This document shows, in pieces, positions 1-6,890 of a DNA stretch of 7,881 nt. Origin of the DNA: an uncultured Pedobacter sp. (GTDB lineage: Bacteria; Bacteroidota; Bacteroidia; Sphingobacteriales; Sphingobacteriaceae); contig NZ_CAMLHF010000228.1 of assembly GCF_946479715.1 (NCBI RefSeq), forward strand, positions 1 through 7,881, given 5' to 3'. The notes below the pieces were generated by a model. It was not told the DNA's origin. It saw only the letters and a program-made list of their open reading frames with translations, and made no database searches. How positions within the stretch are numbered: the stretch's first letter is position 1; each line of letters begins with the position of its first letter. The position numbers were made by a program, and so were the translations under genes.

Positions 1-30
1 AAATAATACAAGGTGGGTTGTAATAACGTA

Positions 31-46
31 ACAGTTATAATACTGT
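31..46. repeat. Small inverted repeat in the leader of the phospholipase gene
   Basis: The bases read ACAGT-TATAAT-ACTGT, two perfect 5-base arms around a 6-base AT spacer. It lies about 100 bases before the phospholipase start, so it could be a regulator site or chance symmetry in AT-rich DNA. The arms are too short for a terminator and no T-run follows. The rest of the first 143 bases holds no other clear element and no gene end. Confidence 0.25.
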
Positions 47-95
47 ATTTCTTATAGATTAACTGCGCGCTAACATTAATTTTAATTTCGTGAAA

Positions 96-103
96 GATAT
101 TTG
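96..103 (+). promoter_or_regulatory. Weak candidate -7 element for the phospholipase gene
   Basis: GATATTTG matches the Bacteroidota -7 consensus TAnnTTTG at all fixed positions except the first. A transcript starting a few bases downstream would give a leader of about 35 bases before the ATG at 144. I see no clear TTG at the expected -33 distance, so the call is weak. It is offered because it is the best match in the leader. Confidence 0.25.
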
Positions 104-143
104 ACCTGCGGCATTGTCGCATGAAAACTTAATTATTAACGAA

Positions 144-2675
144 ATGGACTCACGCAGAGATTTTTTAAAAAAGGTAGCGTTATTATCAGGCAGTACGGCC
201 ATGACAACTATGATGCCTTCTGCAATACAAAGGGCATTTGCTATAAATCCGGAAATAGGCAGTACATATCTTGATGCCGAGCATGTGGTTATACTAATGC
301 AGGAAAATCGCTCATTTGATCATTGTTTTGGAACCTTGCAAGGTGTGCGAGGATTTAATGATCCCCGAGCTGTTTATTTGCCTGATAAAAAACCTGTATG
401 GTTGCAGACTGATGCAACTGGCAGTACCTATTCCCCATTTCGATTAAACATAAAAGATACAAAAGTTACCTGGATGGGCGACTTGCCCCATTCGAGAGCA
501 AGTCAGGTAGATGCCAATAACTTTGGAAAATACGACAAATGGCTCCCTGCAAAACGATCGGGACATAAAACATATGCGGATATGCCTTTAACTTTAGGCT
601 ATTACACTCGTGAGGACTTGCCATTTAATTATAGTATGGCCGACGCTTTTACGGTATGTGATCAGAATTTTTGCTCTGCAATGACCAGTACCACACCTAA
701 TCGTTCTTTCTTTTGGACAGGCAAAATTACCCATGATGAGGATGGTATTCCTAAAGCTAACATCCGAAATACAGATTTTGGTTACGGGAATATGCCATGG
801 AGTACTTTTCCTGAATTGTTGGAAGAGAATAATATCCCATGGAAATTTTATCAAAATGATTTAAGCTGTGGAGGCGGGTTTATTGGTGAAGAAAGGTCCT
901 GGTTATCAAACTTTGGGTGCAATCTTCTGGAATTCTTTAAAGCGTATAATGTTAAATTCTCCGAGCGGTATATAAAAAACCTACAGAAGCAAGCAGAAGA
1001 GCTTCCTGTTGAGATTAATAAATTGCAGGAAAGAACCCCGTCTAGTGAAGATGATGGGAAAAAGGCTCTTGAAAGCGTCAGAAAAAAACAGGAAGTGTTA
1101 GATAATGCTCGCAGTGAACTTTCAAAGTGGAACAAAGAAAGTTATGAGAAACTGTCGGAGAAAGAAAAGAGCCTCTATAAAAGTGCTTTTGTAATCAATT
1201 CCGGTGATCCTGATTTTCGATCTATTACAGCGCTTACCTATAATGACCAAAGTGAAAACCGGAAGGTGACTGTACCAAAAGGAGATTTACTTCATCAATT
1301 CAGACAAGATGTCAATACCGGTAAATTACCTGTTGTATCCTGGCTTGCAGGGCCACAAAATTTCTCTGATCATCCAAGTGCTCCATGGTATGGCGCATGG
1401 TATGTGTCAGAAATTCTGGATATTTTAACCAAGAATCCTGAAGTTTGGAAGAAAACGATATTCATTGTTACTTATGACGAAAACGATGGTTATTTCGACC
1501 ATATTCCCCCCTTTTCAATTTCAGATACTAAACTACCCGGAACGGGAAAATGTTCCGCAGGTATAGAAACGGAAATAGAGCATGTACGTTTGGACAACGA
1601 GTTAAAACAGGGAATTCCTAAAAATCAGGCGCGTGAAGCGCCTATAGGCTTAGGTTTTAGGGTGCCGATGGTTATTGCATCGCCGTGGACCAGAGGAGGT
1701 AAGGTGTGCTCACAAGTTTTTGACCACACTTCAACCTTACAATTTTTGGAAGGATTCGTAAATAAAAAATTCAAAAAAAATATAAAACTCGATAATATTA
1801 GCGAATGGCGTCGTACCATTTGTGGTGATCTTACCTCCGCTTTTAATCCTTATAATGGGAATAAATTAGAAAAGATCGCTTTTCTTGACAGAGATAAAAA
1901 TGTTGAAACCATATATAATGCTAAATTTAAAGGTGATCCTATAGGGTTCAAAAAACTTTCTGATGCAGAGATCAGGAAAATTGAAGGTCAAAAGGCAGGA
2001 ATGTTGGTGCAGGAAAAAGGAATACGCTCATCTTGTGCGTTGCCTTATGAACTATATGCTGATGGAGGGCTAAGTAAGGAAAAGACAAGTTTTGAAATCA
2101 ATTTTGTGTCGGGAAATCAGATTTTCGACAAAAAAGCAGCCGGATCTCCATTTACGGTAAGCGCACCTGTTAAGTATAACGACGAAACGAGTAAAGATGA
2201 AATCTCCAGAAATTGGTCATTTGCAGTGTCTGCGGGAGATCATTTAAATTACAGTTGGCCTGTTAATGCATTTGAAAATGGCATCTATCATCTTCGAGTT
2301 CATGGCCCTAATGGGTTTTATAGAGAATTTATTGGAAACAAGAACAATCCGCAGGTAAAGTTAAATGCTAATTATGAGCGTAATCGACTTAATCAGGCTA
2401 AGTTGACCGGCAATATTAAAGTTGATATTGTTAATAATGGAGCAACTGCTCAAACTTTTATTATAATAGACAATAGTTATGGTAAAGGCCGTCAAACTAA
2501 ATTAGTAGCTGCGGGTGGTAAAGCGAGCGTTATTCTAGACCTTTCAAAATCTTACCATTGGTACGACATCAGCGTGAAGCTACAAGGAAATGATGTTTTT
2601 GAAGAGCGGTTTGCAGGAAGAGTAGAAAGCGGTGTTGAGACTAAAACAGATCCCCTAATGGGTGGGATTGTTTAG
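144..2675 (+). CDS. Tat-exported phospholipase C, phosphocholine-specific type (843 aa)
   Basis: This is a bacterial phospholipase C of the PlcH/PlcN - AcpA superfamily, which cleaves phosphodiester head groups such as phosphocholine from lipids outside the cytoplasm. I chose the ATG at 144 over an upstream TTG at 114 because it places a consensus twin-arginine signal at the N-terminus: SRRDFLK at residues 3-9, a short hydrophobic stretch, and a likely cleavage site after AFA (31-33). Family motifs are the metal-site segment QENRSFDHCF (53-62), the nucleophile region TSTTPNR (181-187, Ser/Thr predicted to attack), DENDGYFDH (445-453), and a later Asp-His in VFDHTSTLQF. Residues about 272-349 form a charged, helical insertion. 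From about 630 onward come two beta-rich modules resembling the paired phospholipase C C-terminal domains (DUF756). No type IX secretion tail is seen. The actual lipid substrate cannot be read from sequence. The TPR gene follows after 53 bases, with no terminator between them. Confidence 0.93.
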   Translation: MDSRRDFLKKVALLSGSTAMTTMMPSAIQRAFAINPEIGSTYLDAEHVVILMQENRSFDHCFGTLQGVRGFNDPRAVYLPDKKPVWLQTDATGSTYSPFRLNIKDTKVTWMGDLPHSRASQVDANNFGKYDKWLPAKRSGHKTYADMPLTLGYYTREDLPFNYSMADAFTVCDQNFCSAMTSTTPNRSFFWTGKITHDEDGIPKANIRNTDFGYGNMPWSTFPELLEENNIPWKFYQNDLSCGGGFIGEERSWLSNFGCNLLEFFKAYNVKFSERYIKNLQKQAEELPVEINKLQERTPSSEDDGKKALESVRKKQEVLDNARSELSKWNKESYEKLSEKEKSLYKSAFVINSGDPDFRSITALTYNDQSENRKVTVPKGDLLHQFRQDVNTGKLPVVSWLAGPQNFSDHPSAPWYGAWYVSEILDILTKNPEVWKKTIFIVTYDENDGYFDHIPPFSISDTKLPGTGKCSAGIETEIEHVRLDNELKQGIPKNQAREAPIGLGFRVPMVIASPWTRGGKVCSQVFDHTSTLQFLEGFVNKKFKKNIKLDNISEWRRTICGDLTSAFNPYNGNKLEKIAFLDRDKNVETIYNAKFKGDPIGFKKLSDAEIRKIEGQKAGMLVQEKGIRSSCALPYELYADGGLSKEKTSFEINFVSGNQIFDKKAAGSPFTVSAPVKYNDETSKDEISRNWSFAVSAGDHLNYSWPVNAFENGIYHLRVHGPNGFYREFIGNKNNPQVKLNANYERNRLNQAKLTGNIKVDIVNNGATAQTFIIIDNSYGKGRQTKLVAAGGKASVILDLSKSYHWYDISVKLQGNDVFEERFAGRVESGVETKTDPLMGGIV

Positions 2676-2677
2676 GA

Positions 2678-2713
2678 TTGGTAAAGATGATATAGTGTTG
2701 TTTATTACTTTTG
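2678..2713 (+). promoter_or_regulatory. Bacteroidota-type promoter of the TPR gene
   Basis: TACTTTTG at 2706-2713 is a perfect match to the TAnnTTTG -7 element. The nearest suitable TTG upstream is at 2678-2680, which leaves 25 bases, slightly longer than the usual spacing of about 17-23, so the -33 assignment is the weak part. The predicted start of transcription is around 2718-2720, only about ten bases before the ATG at 2729. The TPR gene could therefore be transcribed separately from the phospholipase gene. Confidence 0.5.
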
Positions 2714-2728
2714 TTATATCTTTACCGT

Positions 2729-3433
2729 ATGAACAAGAGTTGGTTAGCAATCATTTTTCTGATTATATCAAATCAAGCAATGACCCAAACCAGTCATTTT
2801 CTGCCTCAGCAACCCCCTCAGGGAAGTGGAGCCATAAATATTGTAGTCTCCAATCTGGATGAGAATGAAGGAGACACGTATTTTGCTGAAGCCGAGAAAA
2901 ATGAACGAAATGGAGAACTTAACGAAGCAGTAACCTTATTTGGGAAAGCTGCTTTTGAATACAATAGTGCTAAACAATTTGCTCGTTATGGTGAAGCTTT
3001 AATGAGATTAAGTAACGTTCATTATCAGTTGGCTCATTTTAATGAAGCAGAGCAAGTGGTTTTAAATGTTGCTTTAAAAAATTACTCAAAAATCGGGAGC
3101 CGAAACGGCCAAATGGAATCTTATAGCCAGTTGGGTAGGATTTACCTGGCGTTGAATAAGCCTACCCAATCTTTATGGTTTTATACCCAGCAAGGAATAT
3201 TGGCAAAGCAAATAGGTAATAGTTCGGCTTATATAGAGTCTGTTTTGGGTGCCGCAAATGTAAAAATCAGAAAAAAAGAATATGCTTTAGCAACTAAAGA
3301 TATTAATAGAGCTGAACTTTTAGCAAAATCAGCAAATACTAATGAATTCAAAAATCAGATTAAAGAGGCAAGATCTATGCTCCCTGCACTGGCAGCAGCT
3401 AAACCCTTAAAGAAATCATCAAAAAAGAAATAA
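2729..3433 (+). CDS. Exported tetratricopeptide-repeat protein (234 aa), function unknown
   Basis: The N-terminus is a signal peptide: MNK, a hydrophobic run (WLAIIFLII), then a small-residue stretch ending near NQAMTQ. No lipobox cysteine is present, so a soluble periplasmic protein is expected. The ATG at 2729 is preferred to an upstream TTG at 2711 because the latter overlaps the -7 promoter element and spoils the signal peptide. After a Pro/Gln-rich linker (about residues 22-32), residues about 45-205 are helical, with roughly four TPR-like units; the clearest carry NERNGELNEAVTLFGKAA, QLAHFNEAEQVV and QLGRIYLALNKPTQSLWFY. The tail is basic and ends KKSSKKK. TPRs bind proteins, so it is probably an adaptor or scaffold, but no enzymatic domain gives a function. 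It lies between the phospholipase and the Prc protease genes. Its repeats also resemble the sensor half of Bacteroidota TPR histidine kinases, without any kinase part. Confidence 0.85.
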   Translation: MNKSWLAIIFLIISNQAMTQTSHFLPQQPPQGSGAINIVVSNLDENEGDTYFAEAEKNERNGELNEAVTLFGKAAFEYNSAKQFARYGEALMRLSNVHYQLAHFNEAEQVVLNVALKNYSKIGSRNGQMESYSQLGRIYLALNKPTQSLWFYTQQGILAKQIGNSSAYIESVLGAANVKIRKKEYALATKDINRAELLAKSANTNEFKNQIKEARSMLPALAAAKPLKKSSKKK

Positions 3434-3516
3434 AAATACATAATTGTAATCTTCTGTATTTGAAGGTGTTTTTAGTTTAGTTTTTTTAATAGTATTTCCA
3501 GAACTTTCGTAAGTTT

Positions 3517-3554
3517 ACAGAAAAGAGACAGTATTATTACTGTCTCTTTTCTGT
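3517..3554 (+). terminator. Strong hairpin between the TPR and protease genes
   Basis: The arms 3517-3533 (beginning ACAGAAAAGAGACAG) and 3538-3554 pair perfectly over 17 bp around the loop TTAT. The right arm is T-rich (CTCTTTTCTGT) and is followed by TTTATTT, as in an intrinsic terminator. It lies 83 bases after the TPR stop and 65 before the protease ATG, so it most simply ends TPR transcription. The flanking spacer (3434-3619) holds no gene. A near-consensus -7 element, TAAGTTTA, sits at 3510-3517, which would instead put the hairpin at the very start of the protease mRNA, though no -33 TTG supports it. Confidence 0.8.
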
Positions 3555-3619
3555 TTATTTATGAAATTGGTATCATATTAGTGTGTAATTATAAAATGGA
3601 TTTTAAATTAGTAAAAGAG

Positions 3620-5785
3620 ATGTTGAAAAGAATATTATTGGTAACCTTTACCGCCGCTGTACTCGCATGTCATGCATCACCGCAACCTCAGCAAATGGTT
3701 CAGGGTGTAAGTAATATTGTGCCCGATGAAAAACAAGCACTGGTATGCAAGGAAATAGTTACGCTCATTGAAAACTGGAATTACAAGAAAATAAAAGTAA
3801 ATGACTCAATATCTTCTTTGATTTTAGATAAATACATAAAGGATCTGGATCCTTATAAGTATTACTTCTTATCATCAGACATAAAAGAGTTTGAAAAATT
3901 TAGATTTTCTTTGGATGATGATTTTAGAAGTGGAAATCTAAATGCACCCTTTTATATCTTCAATGTATACCTGAAAAGATATAACGAATGGCTGGCATAT
4001 TCTCTAAATCAGATAAAAGCTAAGTACGATTTCAATCAAAATGATACTTATACTTTTGATCGGGAAAAAATGCCATGGGCAACATCTTCAACCGCTTTGA
4101 ACGATATCTGGAAAAAGAAAGTAAAATACGAGCTTGTTAACCTAAGAATTGCAGGTACAACCGAAGCTAAAAATGTTGAGACCTTAACCAAGAGGTATCA
4201 GAATTTAAAGTCGCAGGCATCTAAAGTTAATAATCAGGATATATTCCAGACCATTATGGATGCCTTTACGGAGACAATAGATCCGCATACTAATTACTTT
4301 AATCCGGCCAATGCACAGGCCTTTAATGAAGATATGGCTCGCTCATTTGAGGGTATAGGCGCAAGATTACAATTGGAAAATGAGGTGCTTAAAATTTCAG
4401 AGATCATTCCTGGAGGTCCGGCTTTTAAAAGCAAACTGCTAAGTGCAGGAGATAGAATTGTAGGTGTAGCACAAGGGAATGCAGAATTTGAAGATATCAT
4501 TGGCTGGAGAATAGAAAACTCTGTCGCAAAAATTAAGGGCCCTAAGGGAACTAAAGTTAGATTGAAAATAATTCCTGTAGGAATGGAACTTTCTTCGAAA
4601 CCCGTGATTGTTGAGTTGCTTAGGGAAAAGATCGTTATGGAAGAACAATCTGCTAAGAAAAAAGTTAAAACGATACAGTCTAACGGGCAGCCATATAAGA
4701 TTGGTATCATTACGGTTCCGGCATTTTACGCAGATTTCAAAGCTGCAAGAGCTGGAGATCCTAACTATAAAAGTACAACCCGTGATGTAAGATTATTAAT
4801 TGATACCCTTAAAAATCGTGATAAGGTTGATGCAATAGTTATGGATCTAAGGGCTAACGGTGGAGGCTCTTTGGTAGAAGCTATTGATCTTACGGGTTTA
4901 TTTATTGATAAAGGACCTGTTGTGCAGGTTAAAGACCTTAAAGGAGGGATTGAAGTTAATGAAGATACCAATGCTGGTGCAGTTTGGGAAGGCCCCTTTG
5001 GTGTAATGGTTGATAGATTGAGTGCTTCTGCTTCGGAGATTTTTGCGGGCGCAATTCAAGATTATGGACGTGGAATTATTATGGGAACCCAGACTTACGG
5101 TAAGGGAACTGTACAATCTTCGATTGATATGAATCAGCTTGTAAATCCGTCGATCCTGCAAAGACTTGCCGCTTTAGTAGGTAAAAATGTAGCAGGAGGA
5201 GCTGCAGGTAAAGATGGAGTTGCTCCACCTCAATTGGGTCAGATCAATTTAACAATGGCTAAATTCTATCGTGTAACTGGTAGTAGTACGCAACATAAAG
5301 GTGTAATGCCTGATATAGTATTCCCTTCTTTATATCCAATGGACAAAATTGGAGAAGATACTGAGAAATCGGCATTGCCTTGGGATGAAGTGAAGAAATC
5401 TAATTTTATAGCAGTTGCAGATCTTAATCCTATTAAACCTGAATTGATCAAGCTTCATCAGGAACGAATGGCGAAGTCTTTAGATTACAAGATCCTTAAT
5501 CAGGATATTGCTGATATGAAGAAAAGAGAAAAAGAGGTTTCGATAACTTTAAACGAAAGCAAACTTAAAGCAGAGCGCGACAGTCTTGAAGCCAAATCAT
5601 TGGAGAAAACAAATCTGTTGAGGGCAGAGAGAGGCCTTGCTCCAATAAAGAAAGGCGCAAAAATTGCTAAGGAAGAAAGCTTTGATTTTGTTGAAGAAGA
5701 GAGTTTAAAAGTAATGCTTGATTTTATGAAGTCAGCAAACCCTAAAGATAAGAGTGTTGTTAAAACTGTAAAAGAATTCCAATAA
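3620..5785 (+). CDS. prc: Carboxyl-terminal processing (tail-specific) protease, Prc/Tsp type, peptidase family S41 (721 aa)
   Basis: This envelope serine protease recognises non-polar C-termini and degrades or trims periplasmic proteins; in E. coli, Prc acts on FtsI and the murein hydrolase MepS. Of the possible starts (GTG 3581, ATG 3596, ATG 3620) I chose 3620 because it begins a clean signal peptide, MLKRILLVTFTAAVLAC, preceded by a purine-rich AAAAGAGA. Cys17 in VLAC could be a lipidation site, although signal peptidase I cleavage is also possible. Order of parts: Prc N-terminal helical domain (about 30-235, with DPHTNYFNP at 221-229), PDZ domain (about 242-330, beginning SFEGIGARL), the S41 core with DLRANGGG (409-416), and the catalytic pair Ser470 in SASASEI and Lys495 in TYGKGTVQ. 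Their 25-residue spacing equals that of E. coli Ser452/Lys477. A Prc-type C-terminal domain (about 590-700) is rich in Lys/Glu helices. The size is slightly above E. coli Prc (682 aa). It is bounded by hairpins on both sides, so it is probably monocistronic. Confidence 0.95.
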   Translation: MLKRILLVTFTAAVLACHASPQPQQMVQGVSNIVPDEKQALVCKEIVTLIENWNYKKIKVNDSISSLILDKYIKDLDPYKYYFLSSDIKEFEKFRFSLDDDFRSGNLNAPFYIFNVYLKRYNEWLAYSLNQIKAKYDFNQNDTYTFDREKMPWATSSTALNDIWKKKVKYELVNLRIAGTTEAKNVETLTKRYQNLKSQASKVNNQDIFQTIMDAFTETIDPHTNYFNPANAQAFNEDMARSFEGIGARLQLENEVLKISEIIPGGPAFKSKLLSAGDRIVGVAQGNAEFEDIIGWRIENSVAKIKGPKGTKVRLKIIPVGMELSSKPVIVELLREKIVMEEQSAKKKVKTIQSNGQPYKIGIITVPAFYADFKAARAGDPNYKSTTRDVRLLIDTLKNRDKVDAIVMDLRANGGGSLVEAIDLTGLFIDKGPVVQVKDLKGGIEVNEDTNAGAVWEGPFGVMVDRLSASASEIFAGAIQDYGRGIIMGTQTYGKGTVQSSIDMNQLVNPSILQRLAALVGKNVAGGAAGKDGVAPPQLGQINLTMAKFYRVTGSSTQHKGVMPDIVFPSLYPMDKIGEDTEKSALPWDEVKKSNFIAVADLNPIKPELIKLHQERMAKSLDYKILNQDIADMKKREKEVSITLNESKLKAERDSLEAKSLEKTNLLRAERGLAPIKKGAKIAKEESFDFVEEESLKVMLDFMKSANPKDKSVVKTVKEFQ

Positions 5786-5803
5786 AGGATTATTTATAAT
5801 TTT

Positions 5804-5845
5804 ACAAAAAAGAGCCTGATCAAATCTGATCAGGCTCTTTTTTGT
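5804..5845. terminator. Bidirectional terminator between the convergent protease and SPFH genes
   Basis: The arms 5804-5822 and 5827-5845 are perfectly complementary over 19 bp around the loop AATC. The stem has an A6 run at its left foot and a T6 run at its right foot, around a GC-containing core (GAGCCTGATCA), so each strand shows a stem ending in a U-run. It lies 18 bases after the protease stop and 18 bases beyond the SPFH stop, exactly where a shared terminator is expected. Confidence 0.95.
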
Positions 5846-5863
5846 AGACCATCTTCCTAATAT

Positions 5864-6796
5864 TTATTTCTTATTGTCAGAGGTCTTTTGCATTTGCATG
5901 GCCATCATTTCTTTCATTGTTCGATTCATACCTTCAGTAGACCCATCAAGGAAAATAACATTGCCTTCACTGTTCTCGGCAAATTGTTTAATGGATTCTG
6001 TCCACATAGTAAAAAGAATAACTGAGATGTCAAGATTAGCTTCTTCCATTTCTTGTGCCGCTTTCGTCATACCGTGTGCAACTTCTGCACGGAACAGCGC
6101 AATACCCTGACCTCTAAGCTGAGCAGCCTCACGTTCTGCAGCAGCAGCAATTTTAATAGCATTACCGTCTGCCTCAGCCCCTTTGGTCTTTGTAATTAAT
6201 AAAGCCTGGCCTTCATTTTCGGCAGCAGCTTTCAGGTTGTTTGAGGCTACAACTCGACTCATGGAGCGCATAATTTCTTCATCGAATGTAATGTCGTTGA
6301 GCTGCAGATCTTGTAAGTGATAGCCCCAGCTTTCTAGTACCTGATCTATCTGATGCTTAACATGGTCTACAATTTCATTTCTCTGTGCAAGCACATTTGC
6401 TTGCTTTTGGGTGGCCACGTATGCCCTTATGGAGCCCTCGATAGTACGAATTAGAGCTTGCATTAAGTTTGTGGAATCTACGAATTTGAAGGCAACGTTC
6501 TTAATCGTTTCCTCATCATGATTAATTACAGAGTATAGCAACATGGCCTTAAAGTAAACATTGGCCTGATCTTGTGTTACTGCCTGGAAAGAAAGCTCAA
6601 CAGATCTGTTTTGTATTGAAATTCTGGAGTGAATATTTTCAATAAGGGGTATTTTTAAGCTTAGACCAGGGCTTAATAATCTTCTGTATTTTCCGAAAAT
6701 AGTTACTACTGCAATTGTGCCTTGTTTAACCGTTACAAATGAACTGATTAATATCACAGCTGCGATAAAAAGGATAATGTAAAAAGTGTATTCCAT
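5864..6796 (-). CDS. SPFH/band 7 (stomatin-like, slipin) membrane protein (310 aa)
   Basis: It belongs to the stomatin/prohibitin/flotillin/HflKC superfamily, whose members oligomerise on the inner membrane, organise microdomains and often modulate proteases. The start at 6796 (MEYTFYIILFIAAVIL) opens directly with one membrane helix (residues about 4-22). The longer reading back to a GTG at 6850 adds an unlikely leader and runs into the divergent promoter. After the helix come the SPFH opening (VKQGTIAVVTIFGKYRRLLSPGL), the domain body with QNRSVELSFQAVTQDQ and a DDITF-like segment (LNDITFDEEI), to about residue 185. An Ala/Glu/Gln-rich coiled coil (about 185-250) and a Met-rich C-terminal tail with MKEMMAMQMQK follow. 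No NfeD-type partner gene is adjacent, unlike many slipin loci; the divergent neighbour is a much smaller membrane protein. Which SPFH subfamily it belongs to cannot be settled here. Confidence 0.92.
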   Translation of the reverse strand: MEYTFYIILFIAAVILISSFVTVKQGTIAVVTIFGKYRRLLSPGLSLKIPLIENIHSRISIQNRSVELSFQAVTQDQANVYFKAMLLYSVINHDEETIKNVAFKFVDSTNLMQALIRTIEGSIRAYVATQKQANVLAQRNEIVDHVKHQIDQVLESWGYHLQDLQLNDITFDEEIMRSMSRVVASNNLKAAAENEGQALLITKTKGAEADGNAIKIAAAAEREAAQLRGQGIALFRAEVAHGMTKAAQEMEEANLDISVILFTMWTESIKQFAENSEGNVIFLDGSTEGMNRTMKEMMAMQMQKTSDNKK

Positions 6797-6859
6797 AGCG
6801 TTATAATTAATTAGAATAATGAATAAGTTAAGGTACGAACAATCGGGCACAGATATTGT

Positions 6860-6872
6860 ATTAGTAACTAAT
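6860..6872. repeat. Palindrome ATTAGT-A-ACTAAT inside the divergent promoter
   Basis: Two perfect 6-base arms flank a single A. The site lies between the candidate -33 (6856-6858) and -7 (6878-6886) elements of the small membrane protein gene, the usual place for a repressor operator. In AT-rich DNA a 13-base palindrome can arise by chance, so operator function is an inference from position. Confidence 0.4.
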
Positions 6873-6880
6873 GTAACTAA
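6864..6880 (+). repeat. Tandem direct repeat GTAACTAA, 9-base period
   Basis: GTAACTAA occurs at 6864-6871 and again at 6873-6880, separated by one T. The first copy overlaps the palindrome at 6860-6872 and the second runs into the candidate -7 element. It may be a paired binding site for a regulator or a small duplication. Confidence 0.4.
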
Positions 6881-6890
6881 AATTTACCTT

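Larger units (their letters stand above)
6797..6890. promoter_or_regulatory. Divergent promoter region between the SPFH gene and the small membrane protein gene
   Basis: This 94-base gap must hold promoters for both genes. On the + strand, TTG (6856-6858) is followed after 19 bases by TAAAATTTA (6878-6886), a near match to the TTG-N(17-23)-TAnnTTTG pattern with one extra base and a final A. On the - strand the best candidate is TACCTTAA (complement of 6828-6835), which keeps TAnnTT but not the final TG, and it lacks a clear -33 TTG. The + strand assignment is moderate and the - strand one is weak. Confidence 0.45.

Noticed and set aside
121..132. Mini-ORF ATG-AAA-ACT-TAA just before the phospholipase start
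   Set aside because: Three sense codons, no ribosome-binding signal and no attenuator structure nearby; easily explained by chance.
851..1135. Open frame on the - strand inside the phospholipase gene
   Set aside because: It is a complement-strand reading of the Lys/Glu-rich insertion, giving a Ser/Phe/Leu-rich product, typical of a shadow frame.
1773..1780. A run of eight A's in the phospholipase gene as a possible slippage or frameshift site
   Set aside because: The frame continues intact through the run (FKKNIKLDN) into the conserved C-terminal domains, with no overlapping alternative frame of interest.
2662..2862. A 66-codon + strand frame spanning the phospholipase end and the TPR start
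   Set aside because: It overlaps the signal peptide coding of the better-supported TPR gene in another frame and crosses its promoter; no family features.
4294..4710. A 138-codon open frame on the - strand inside the protease gene
   Set aside because: It lies entirely antisense to the PDZ/S41 coding region, which has strong family motifs; the translation is low-complexity (Ser/Leu/Ile-rich) with no recognisable domain.
3449..6690. A shared 15-base string, TAATCTTCTGTATTT, in the spacer after the TPR gene and within the SPFH gene (near 6676)
   Set aside because: One copy is ordinary coding sequence for a conserved protein, the string is AT-rich, and a match of this length is not very unlikely by chance in this window.
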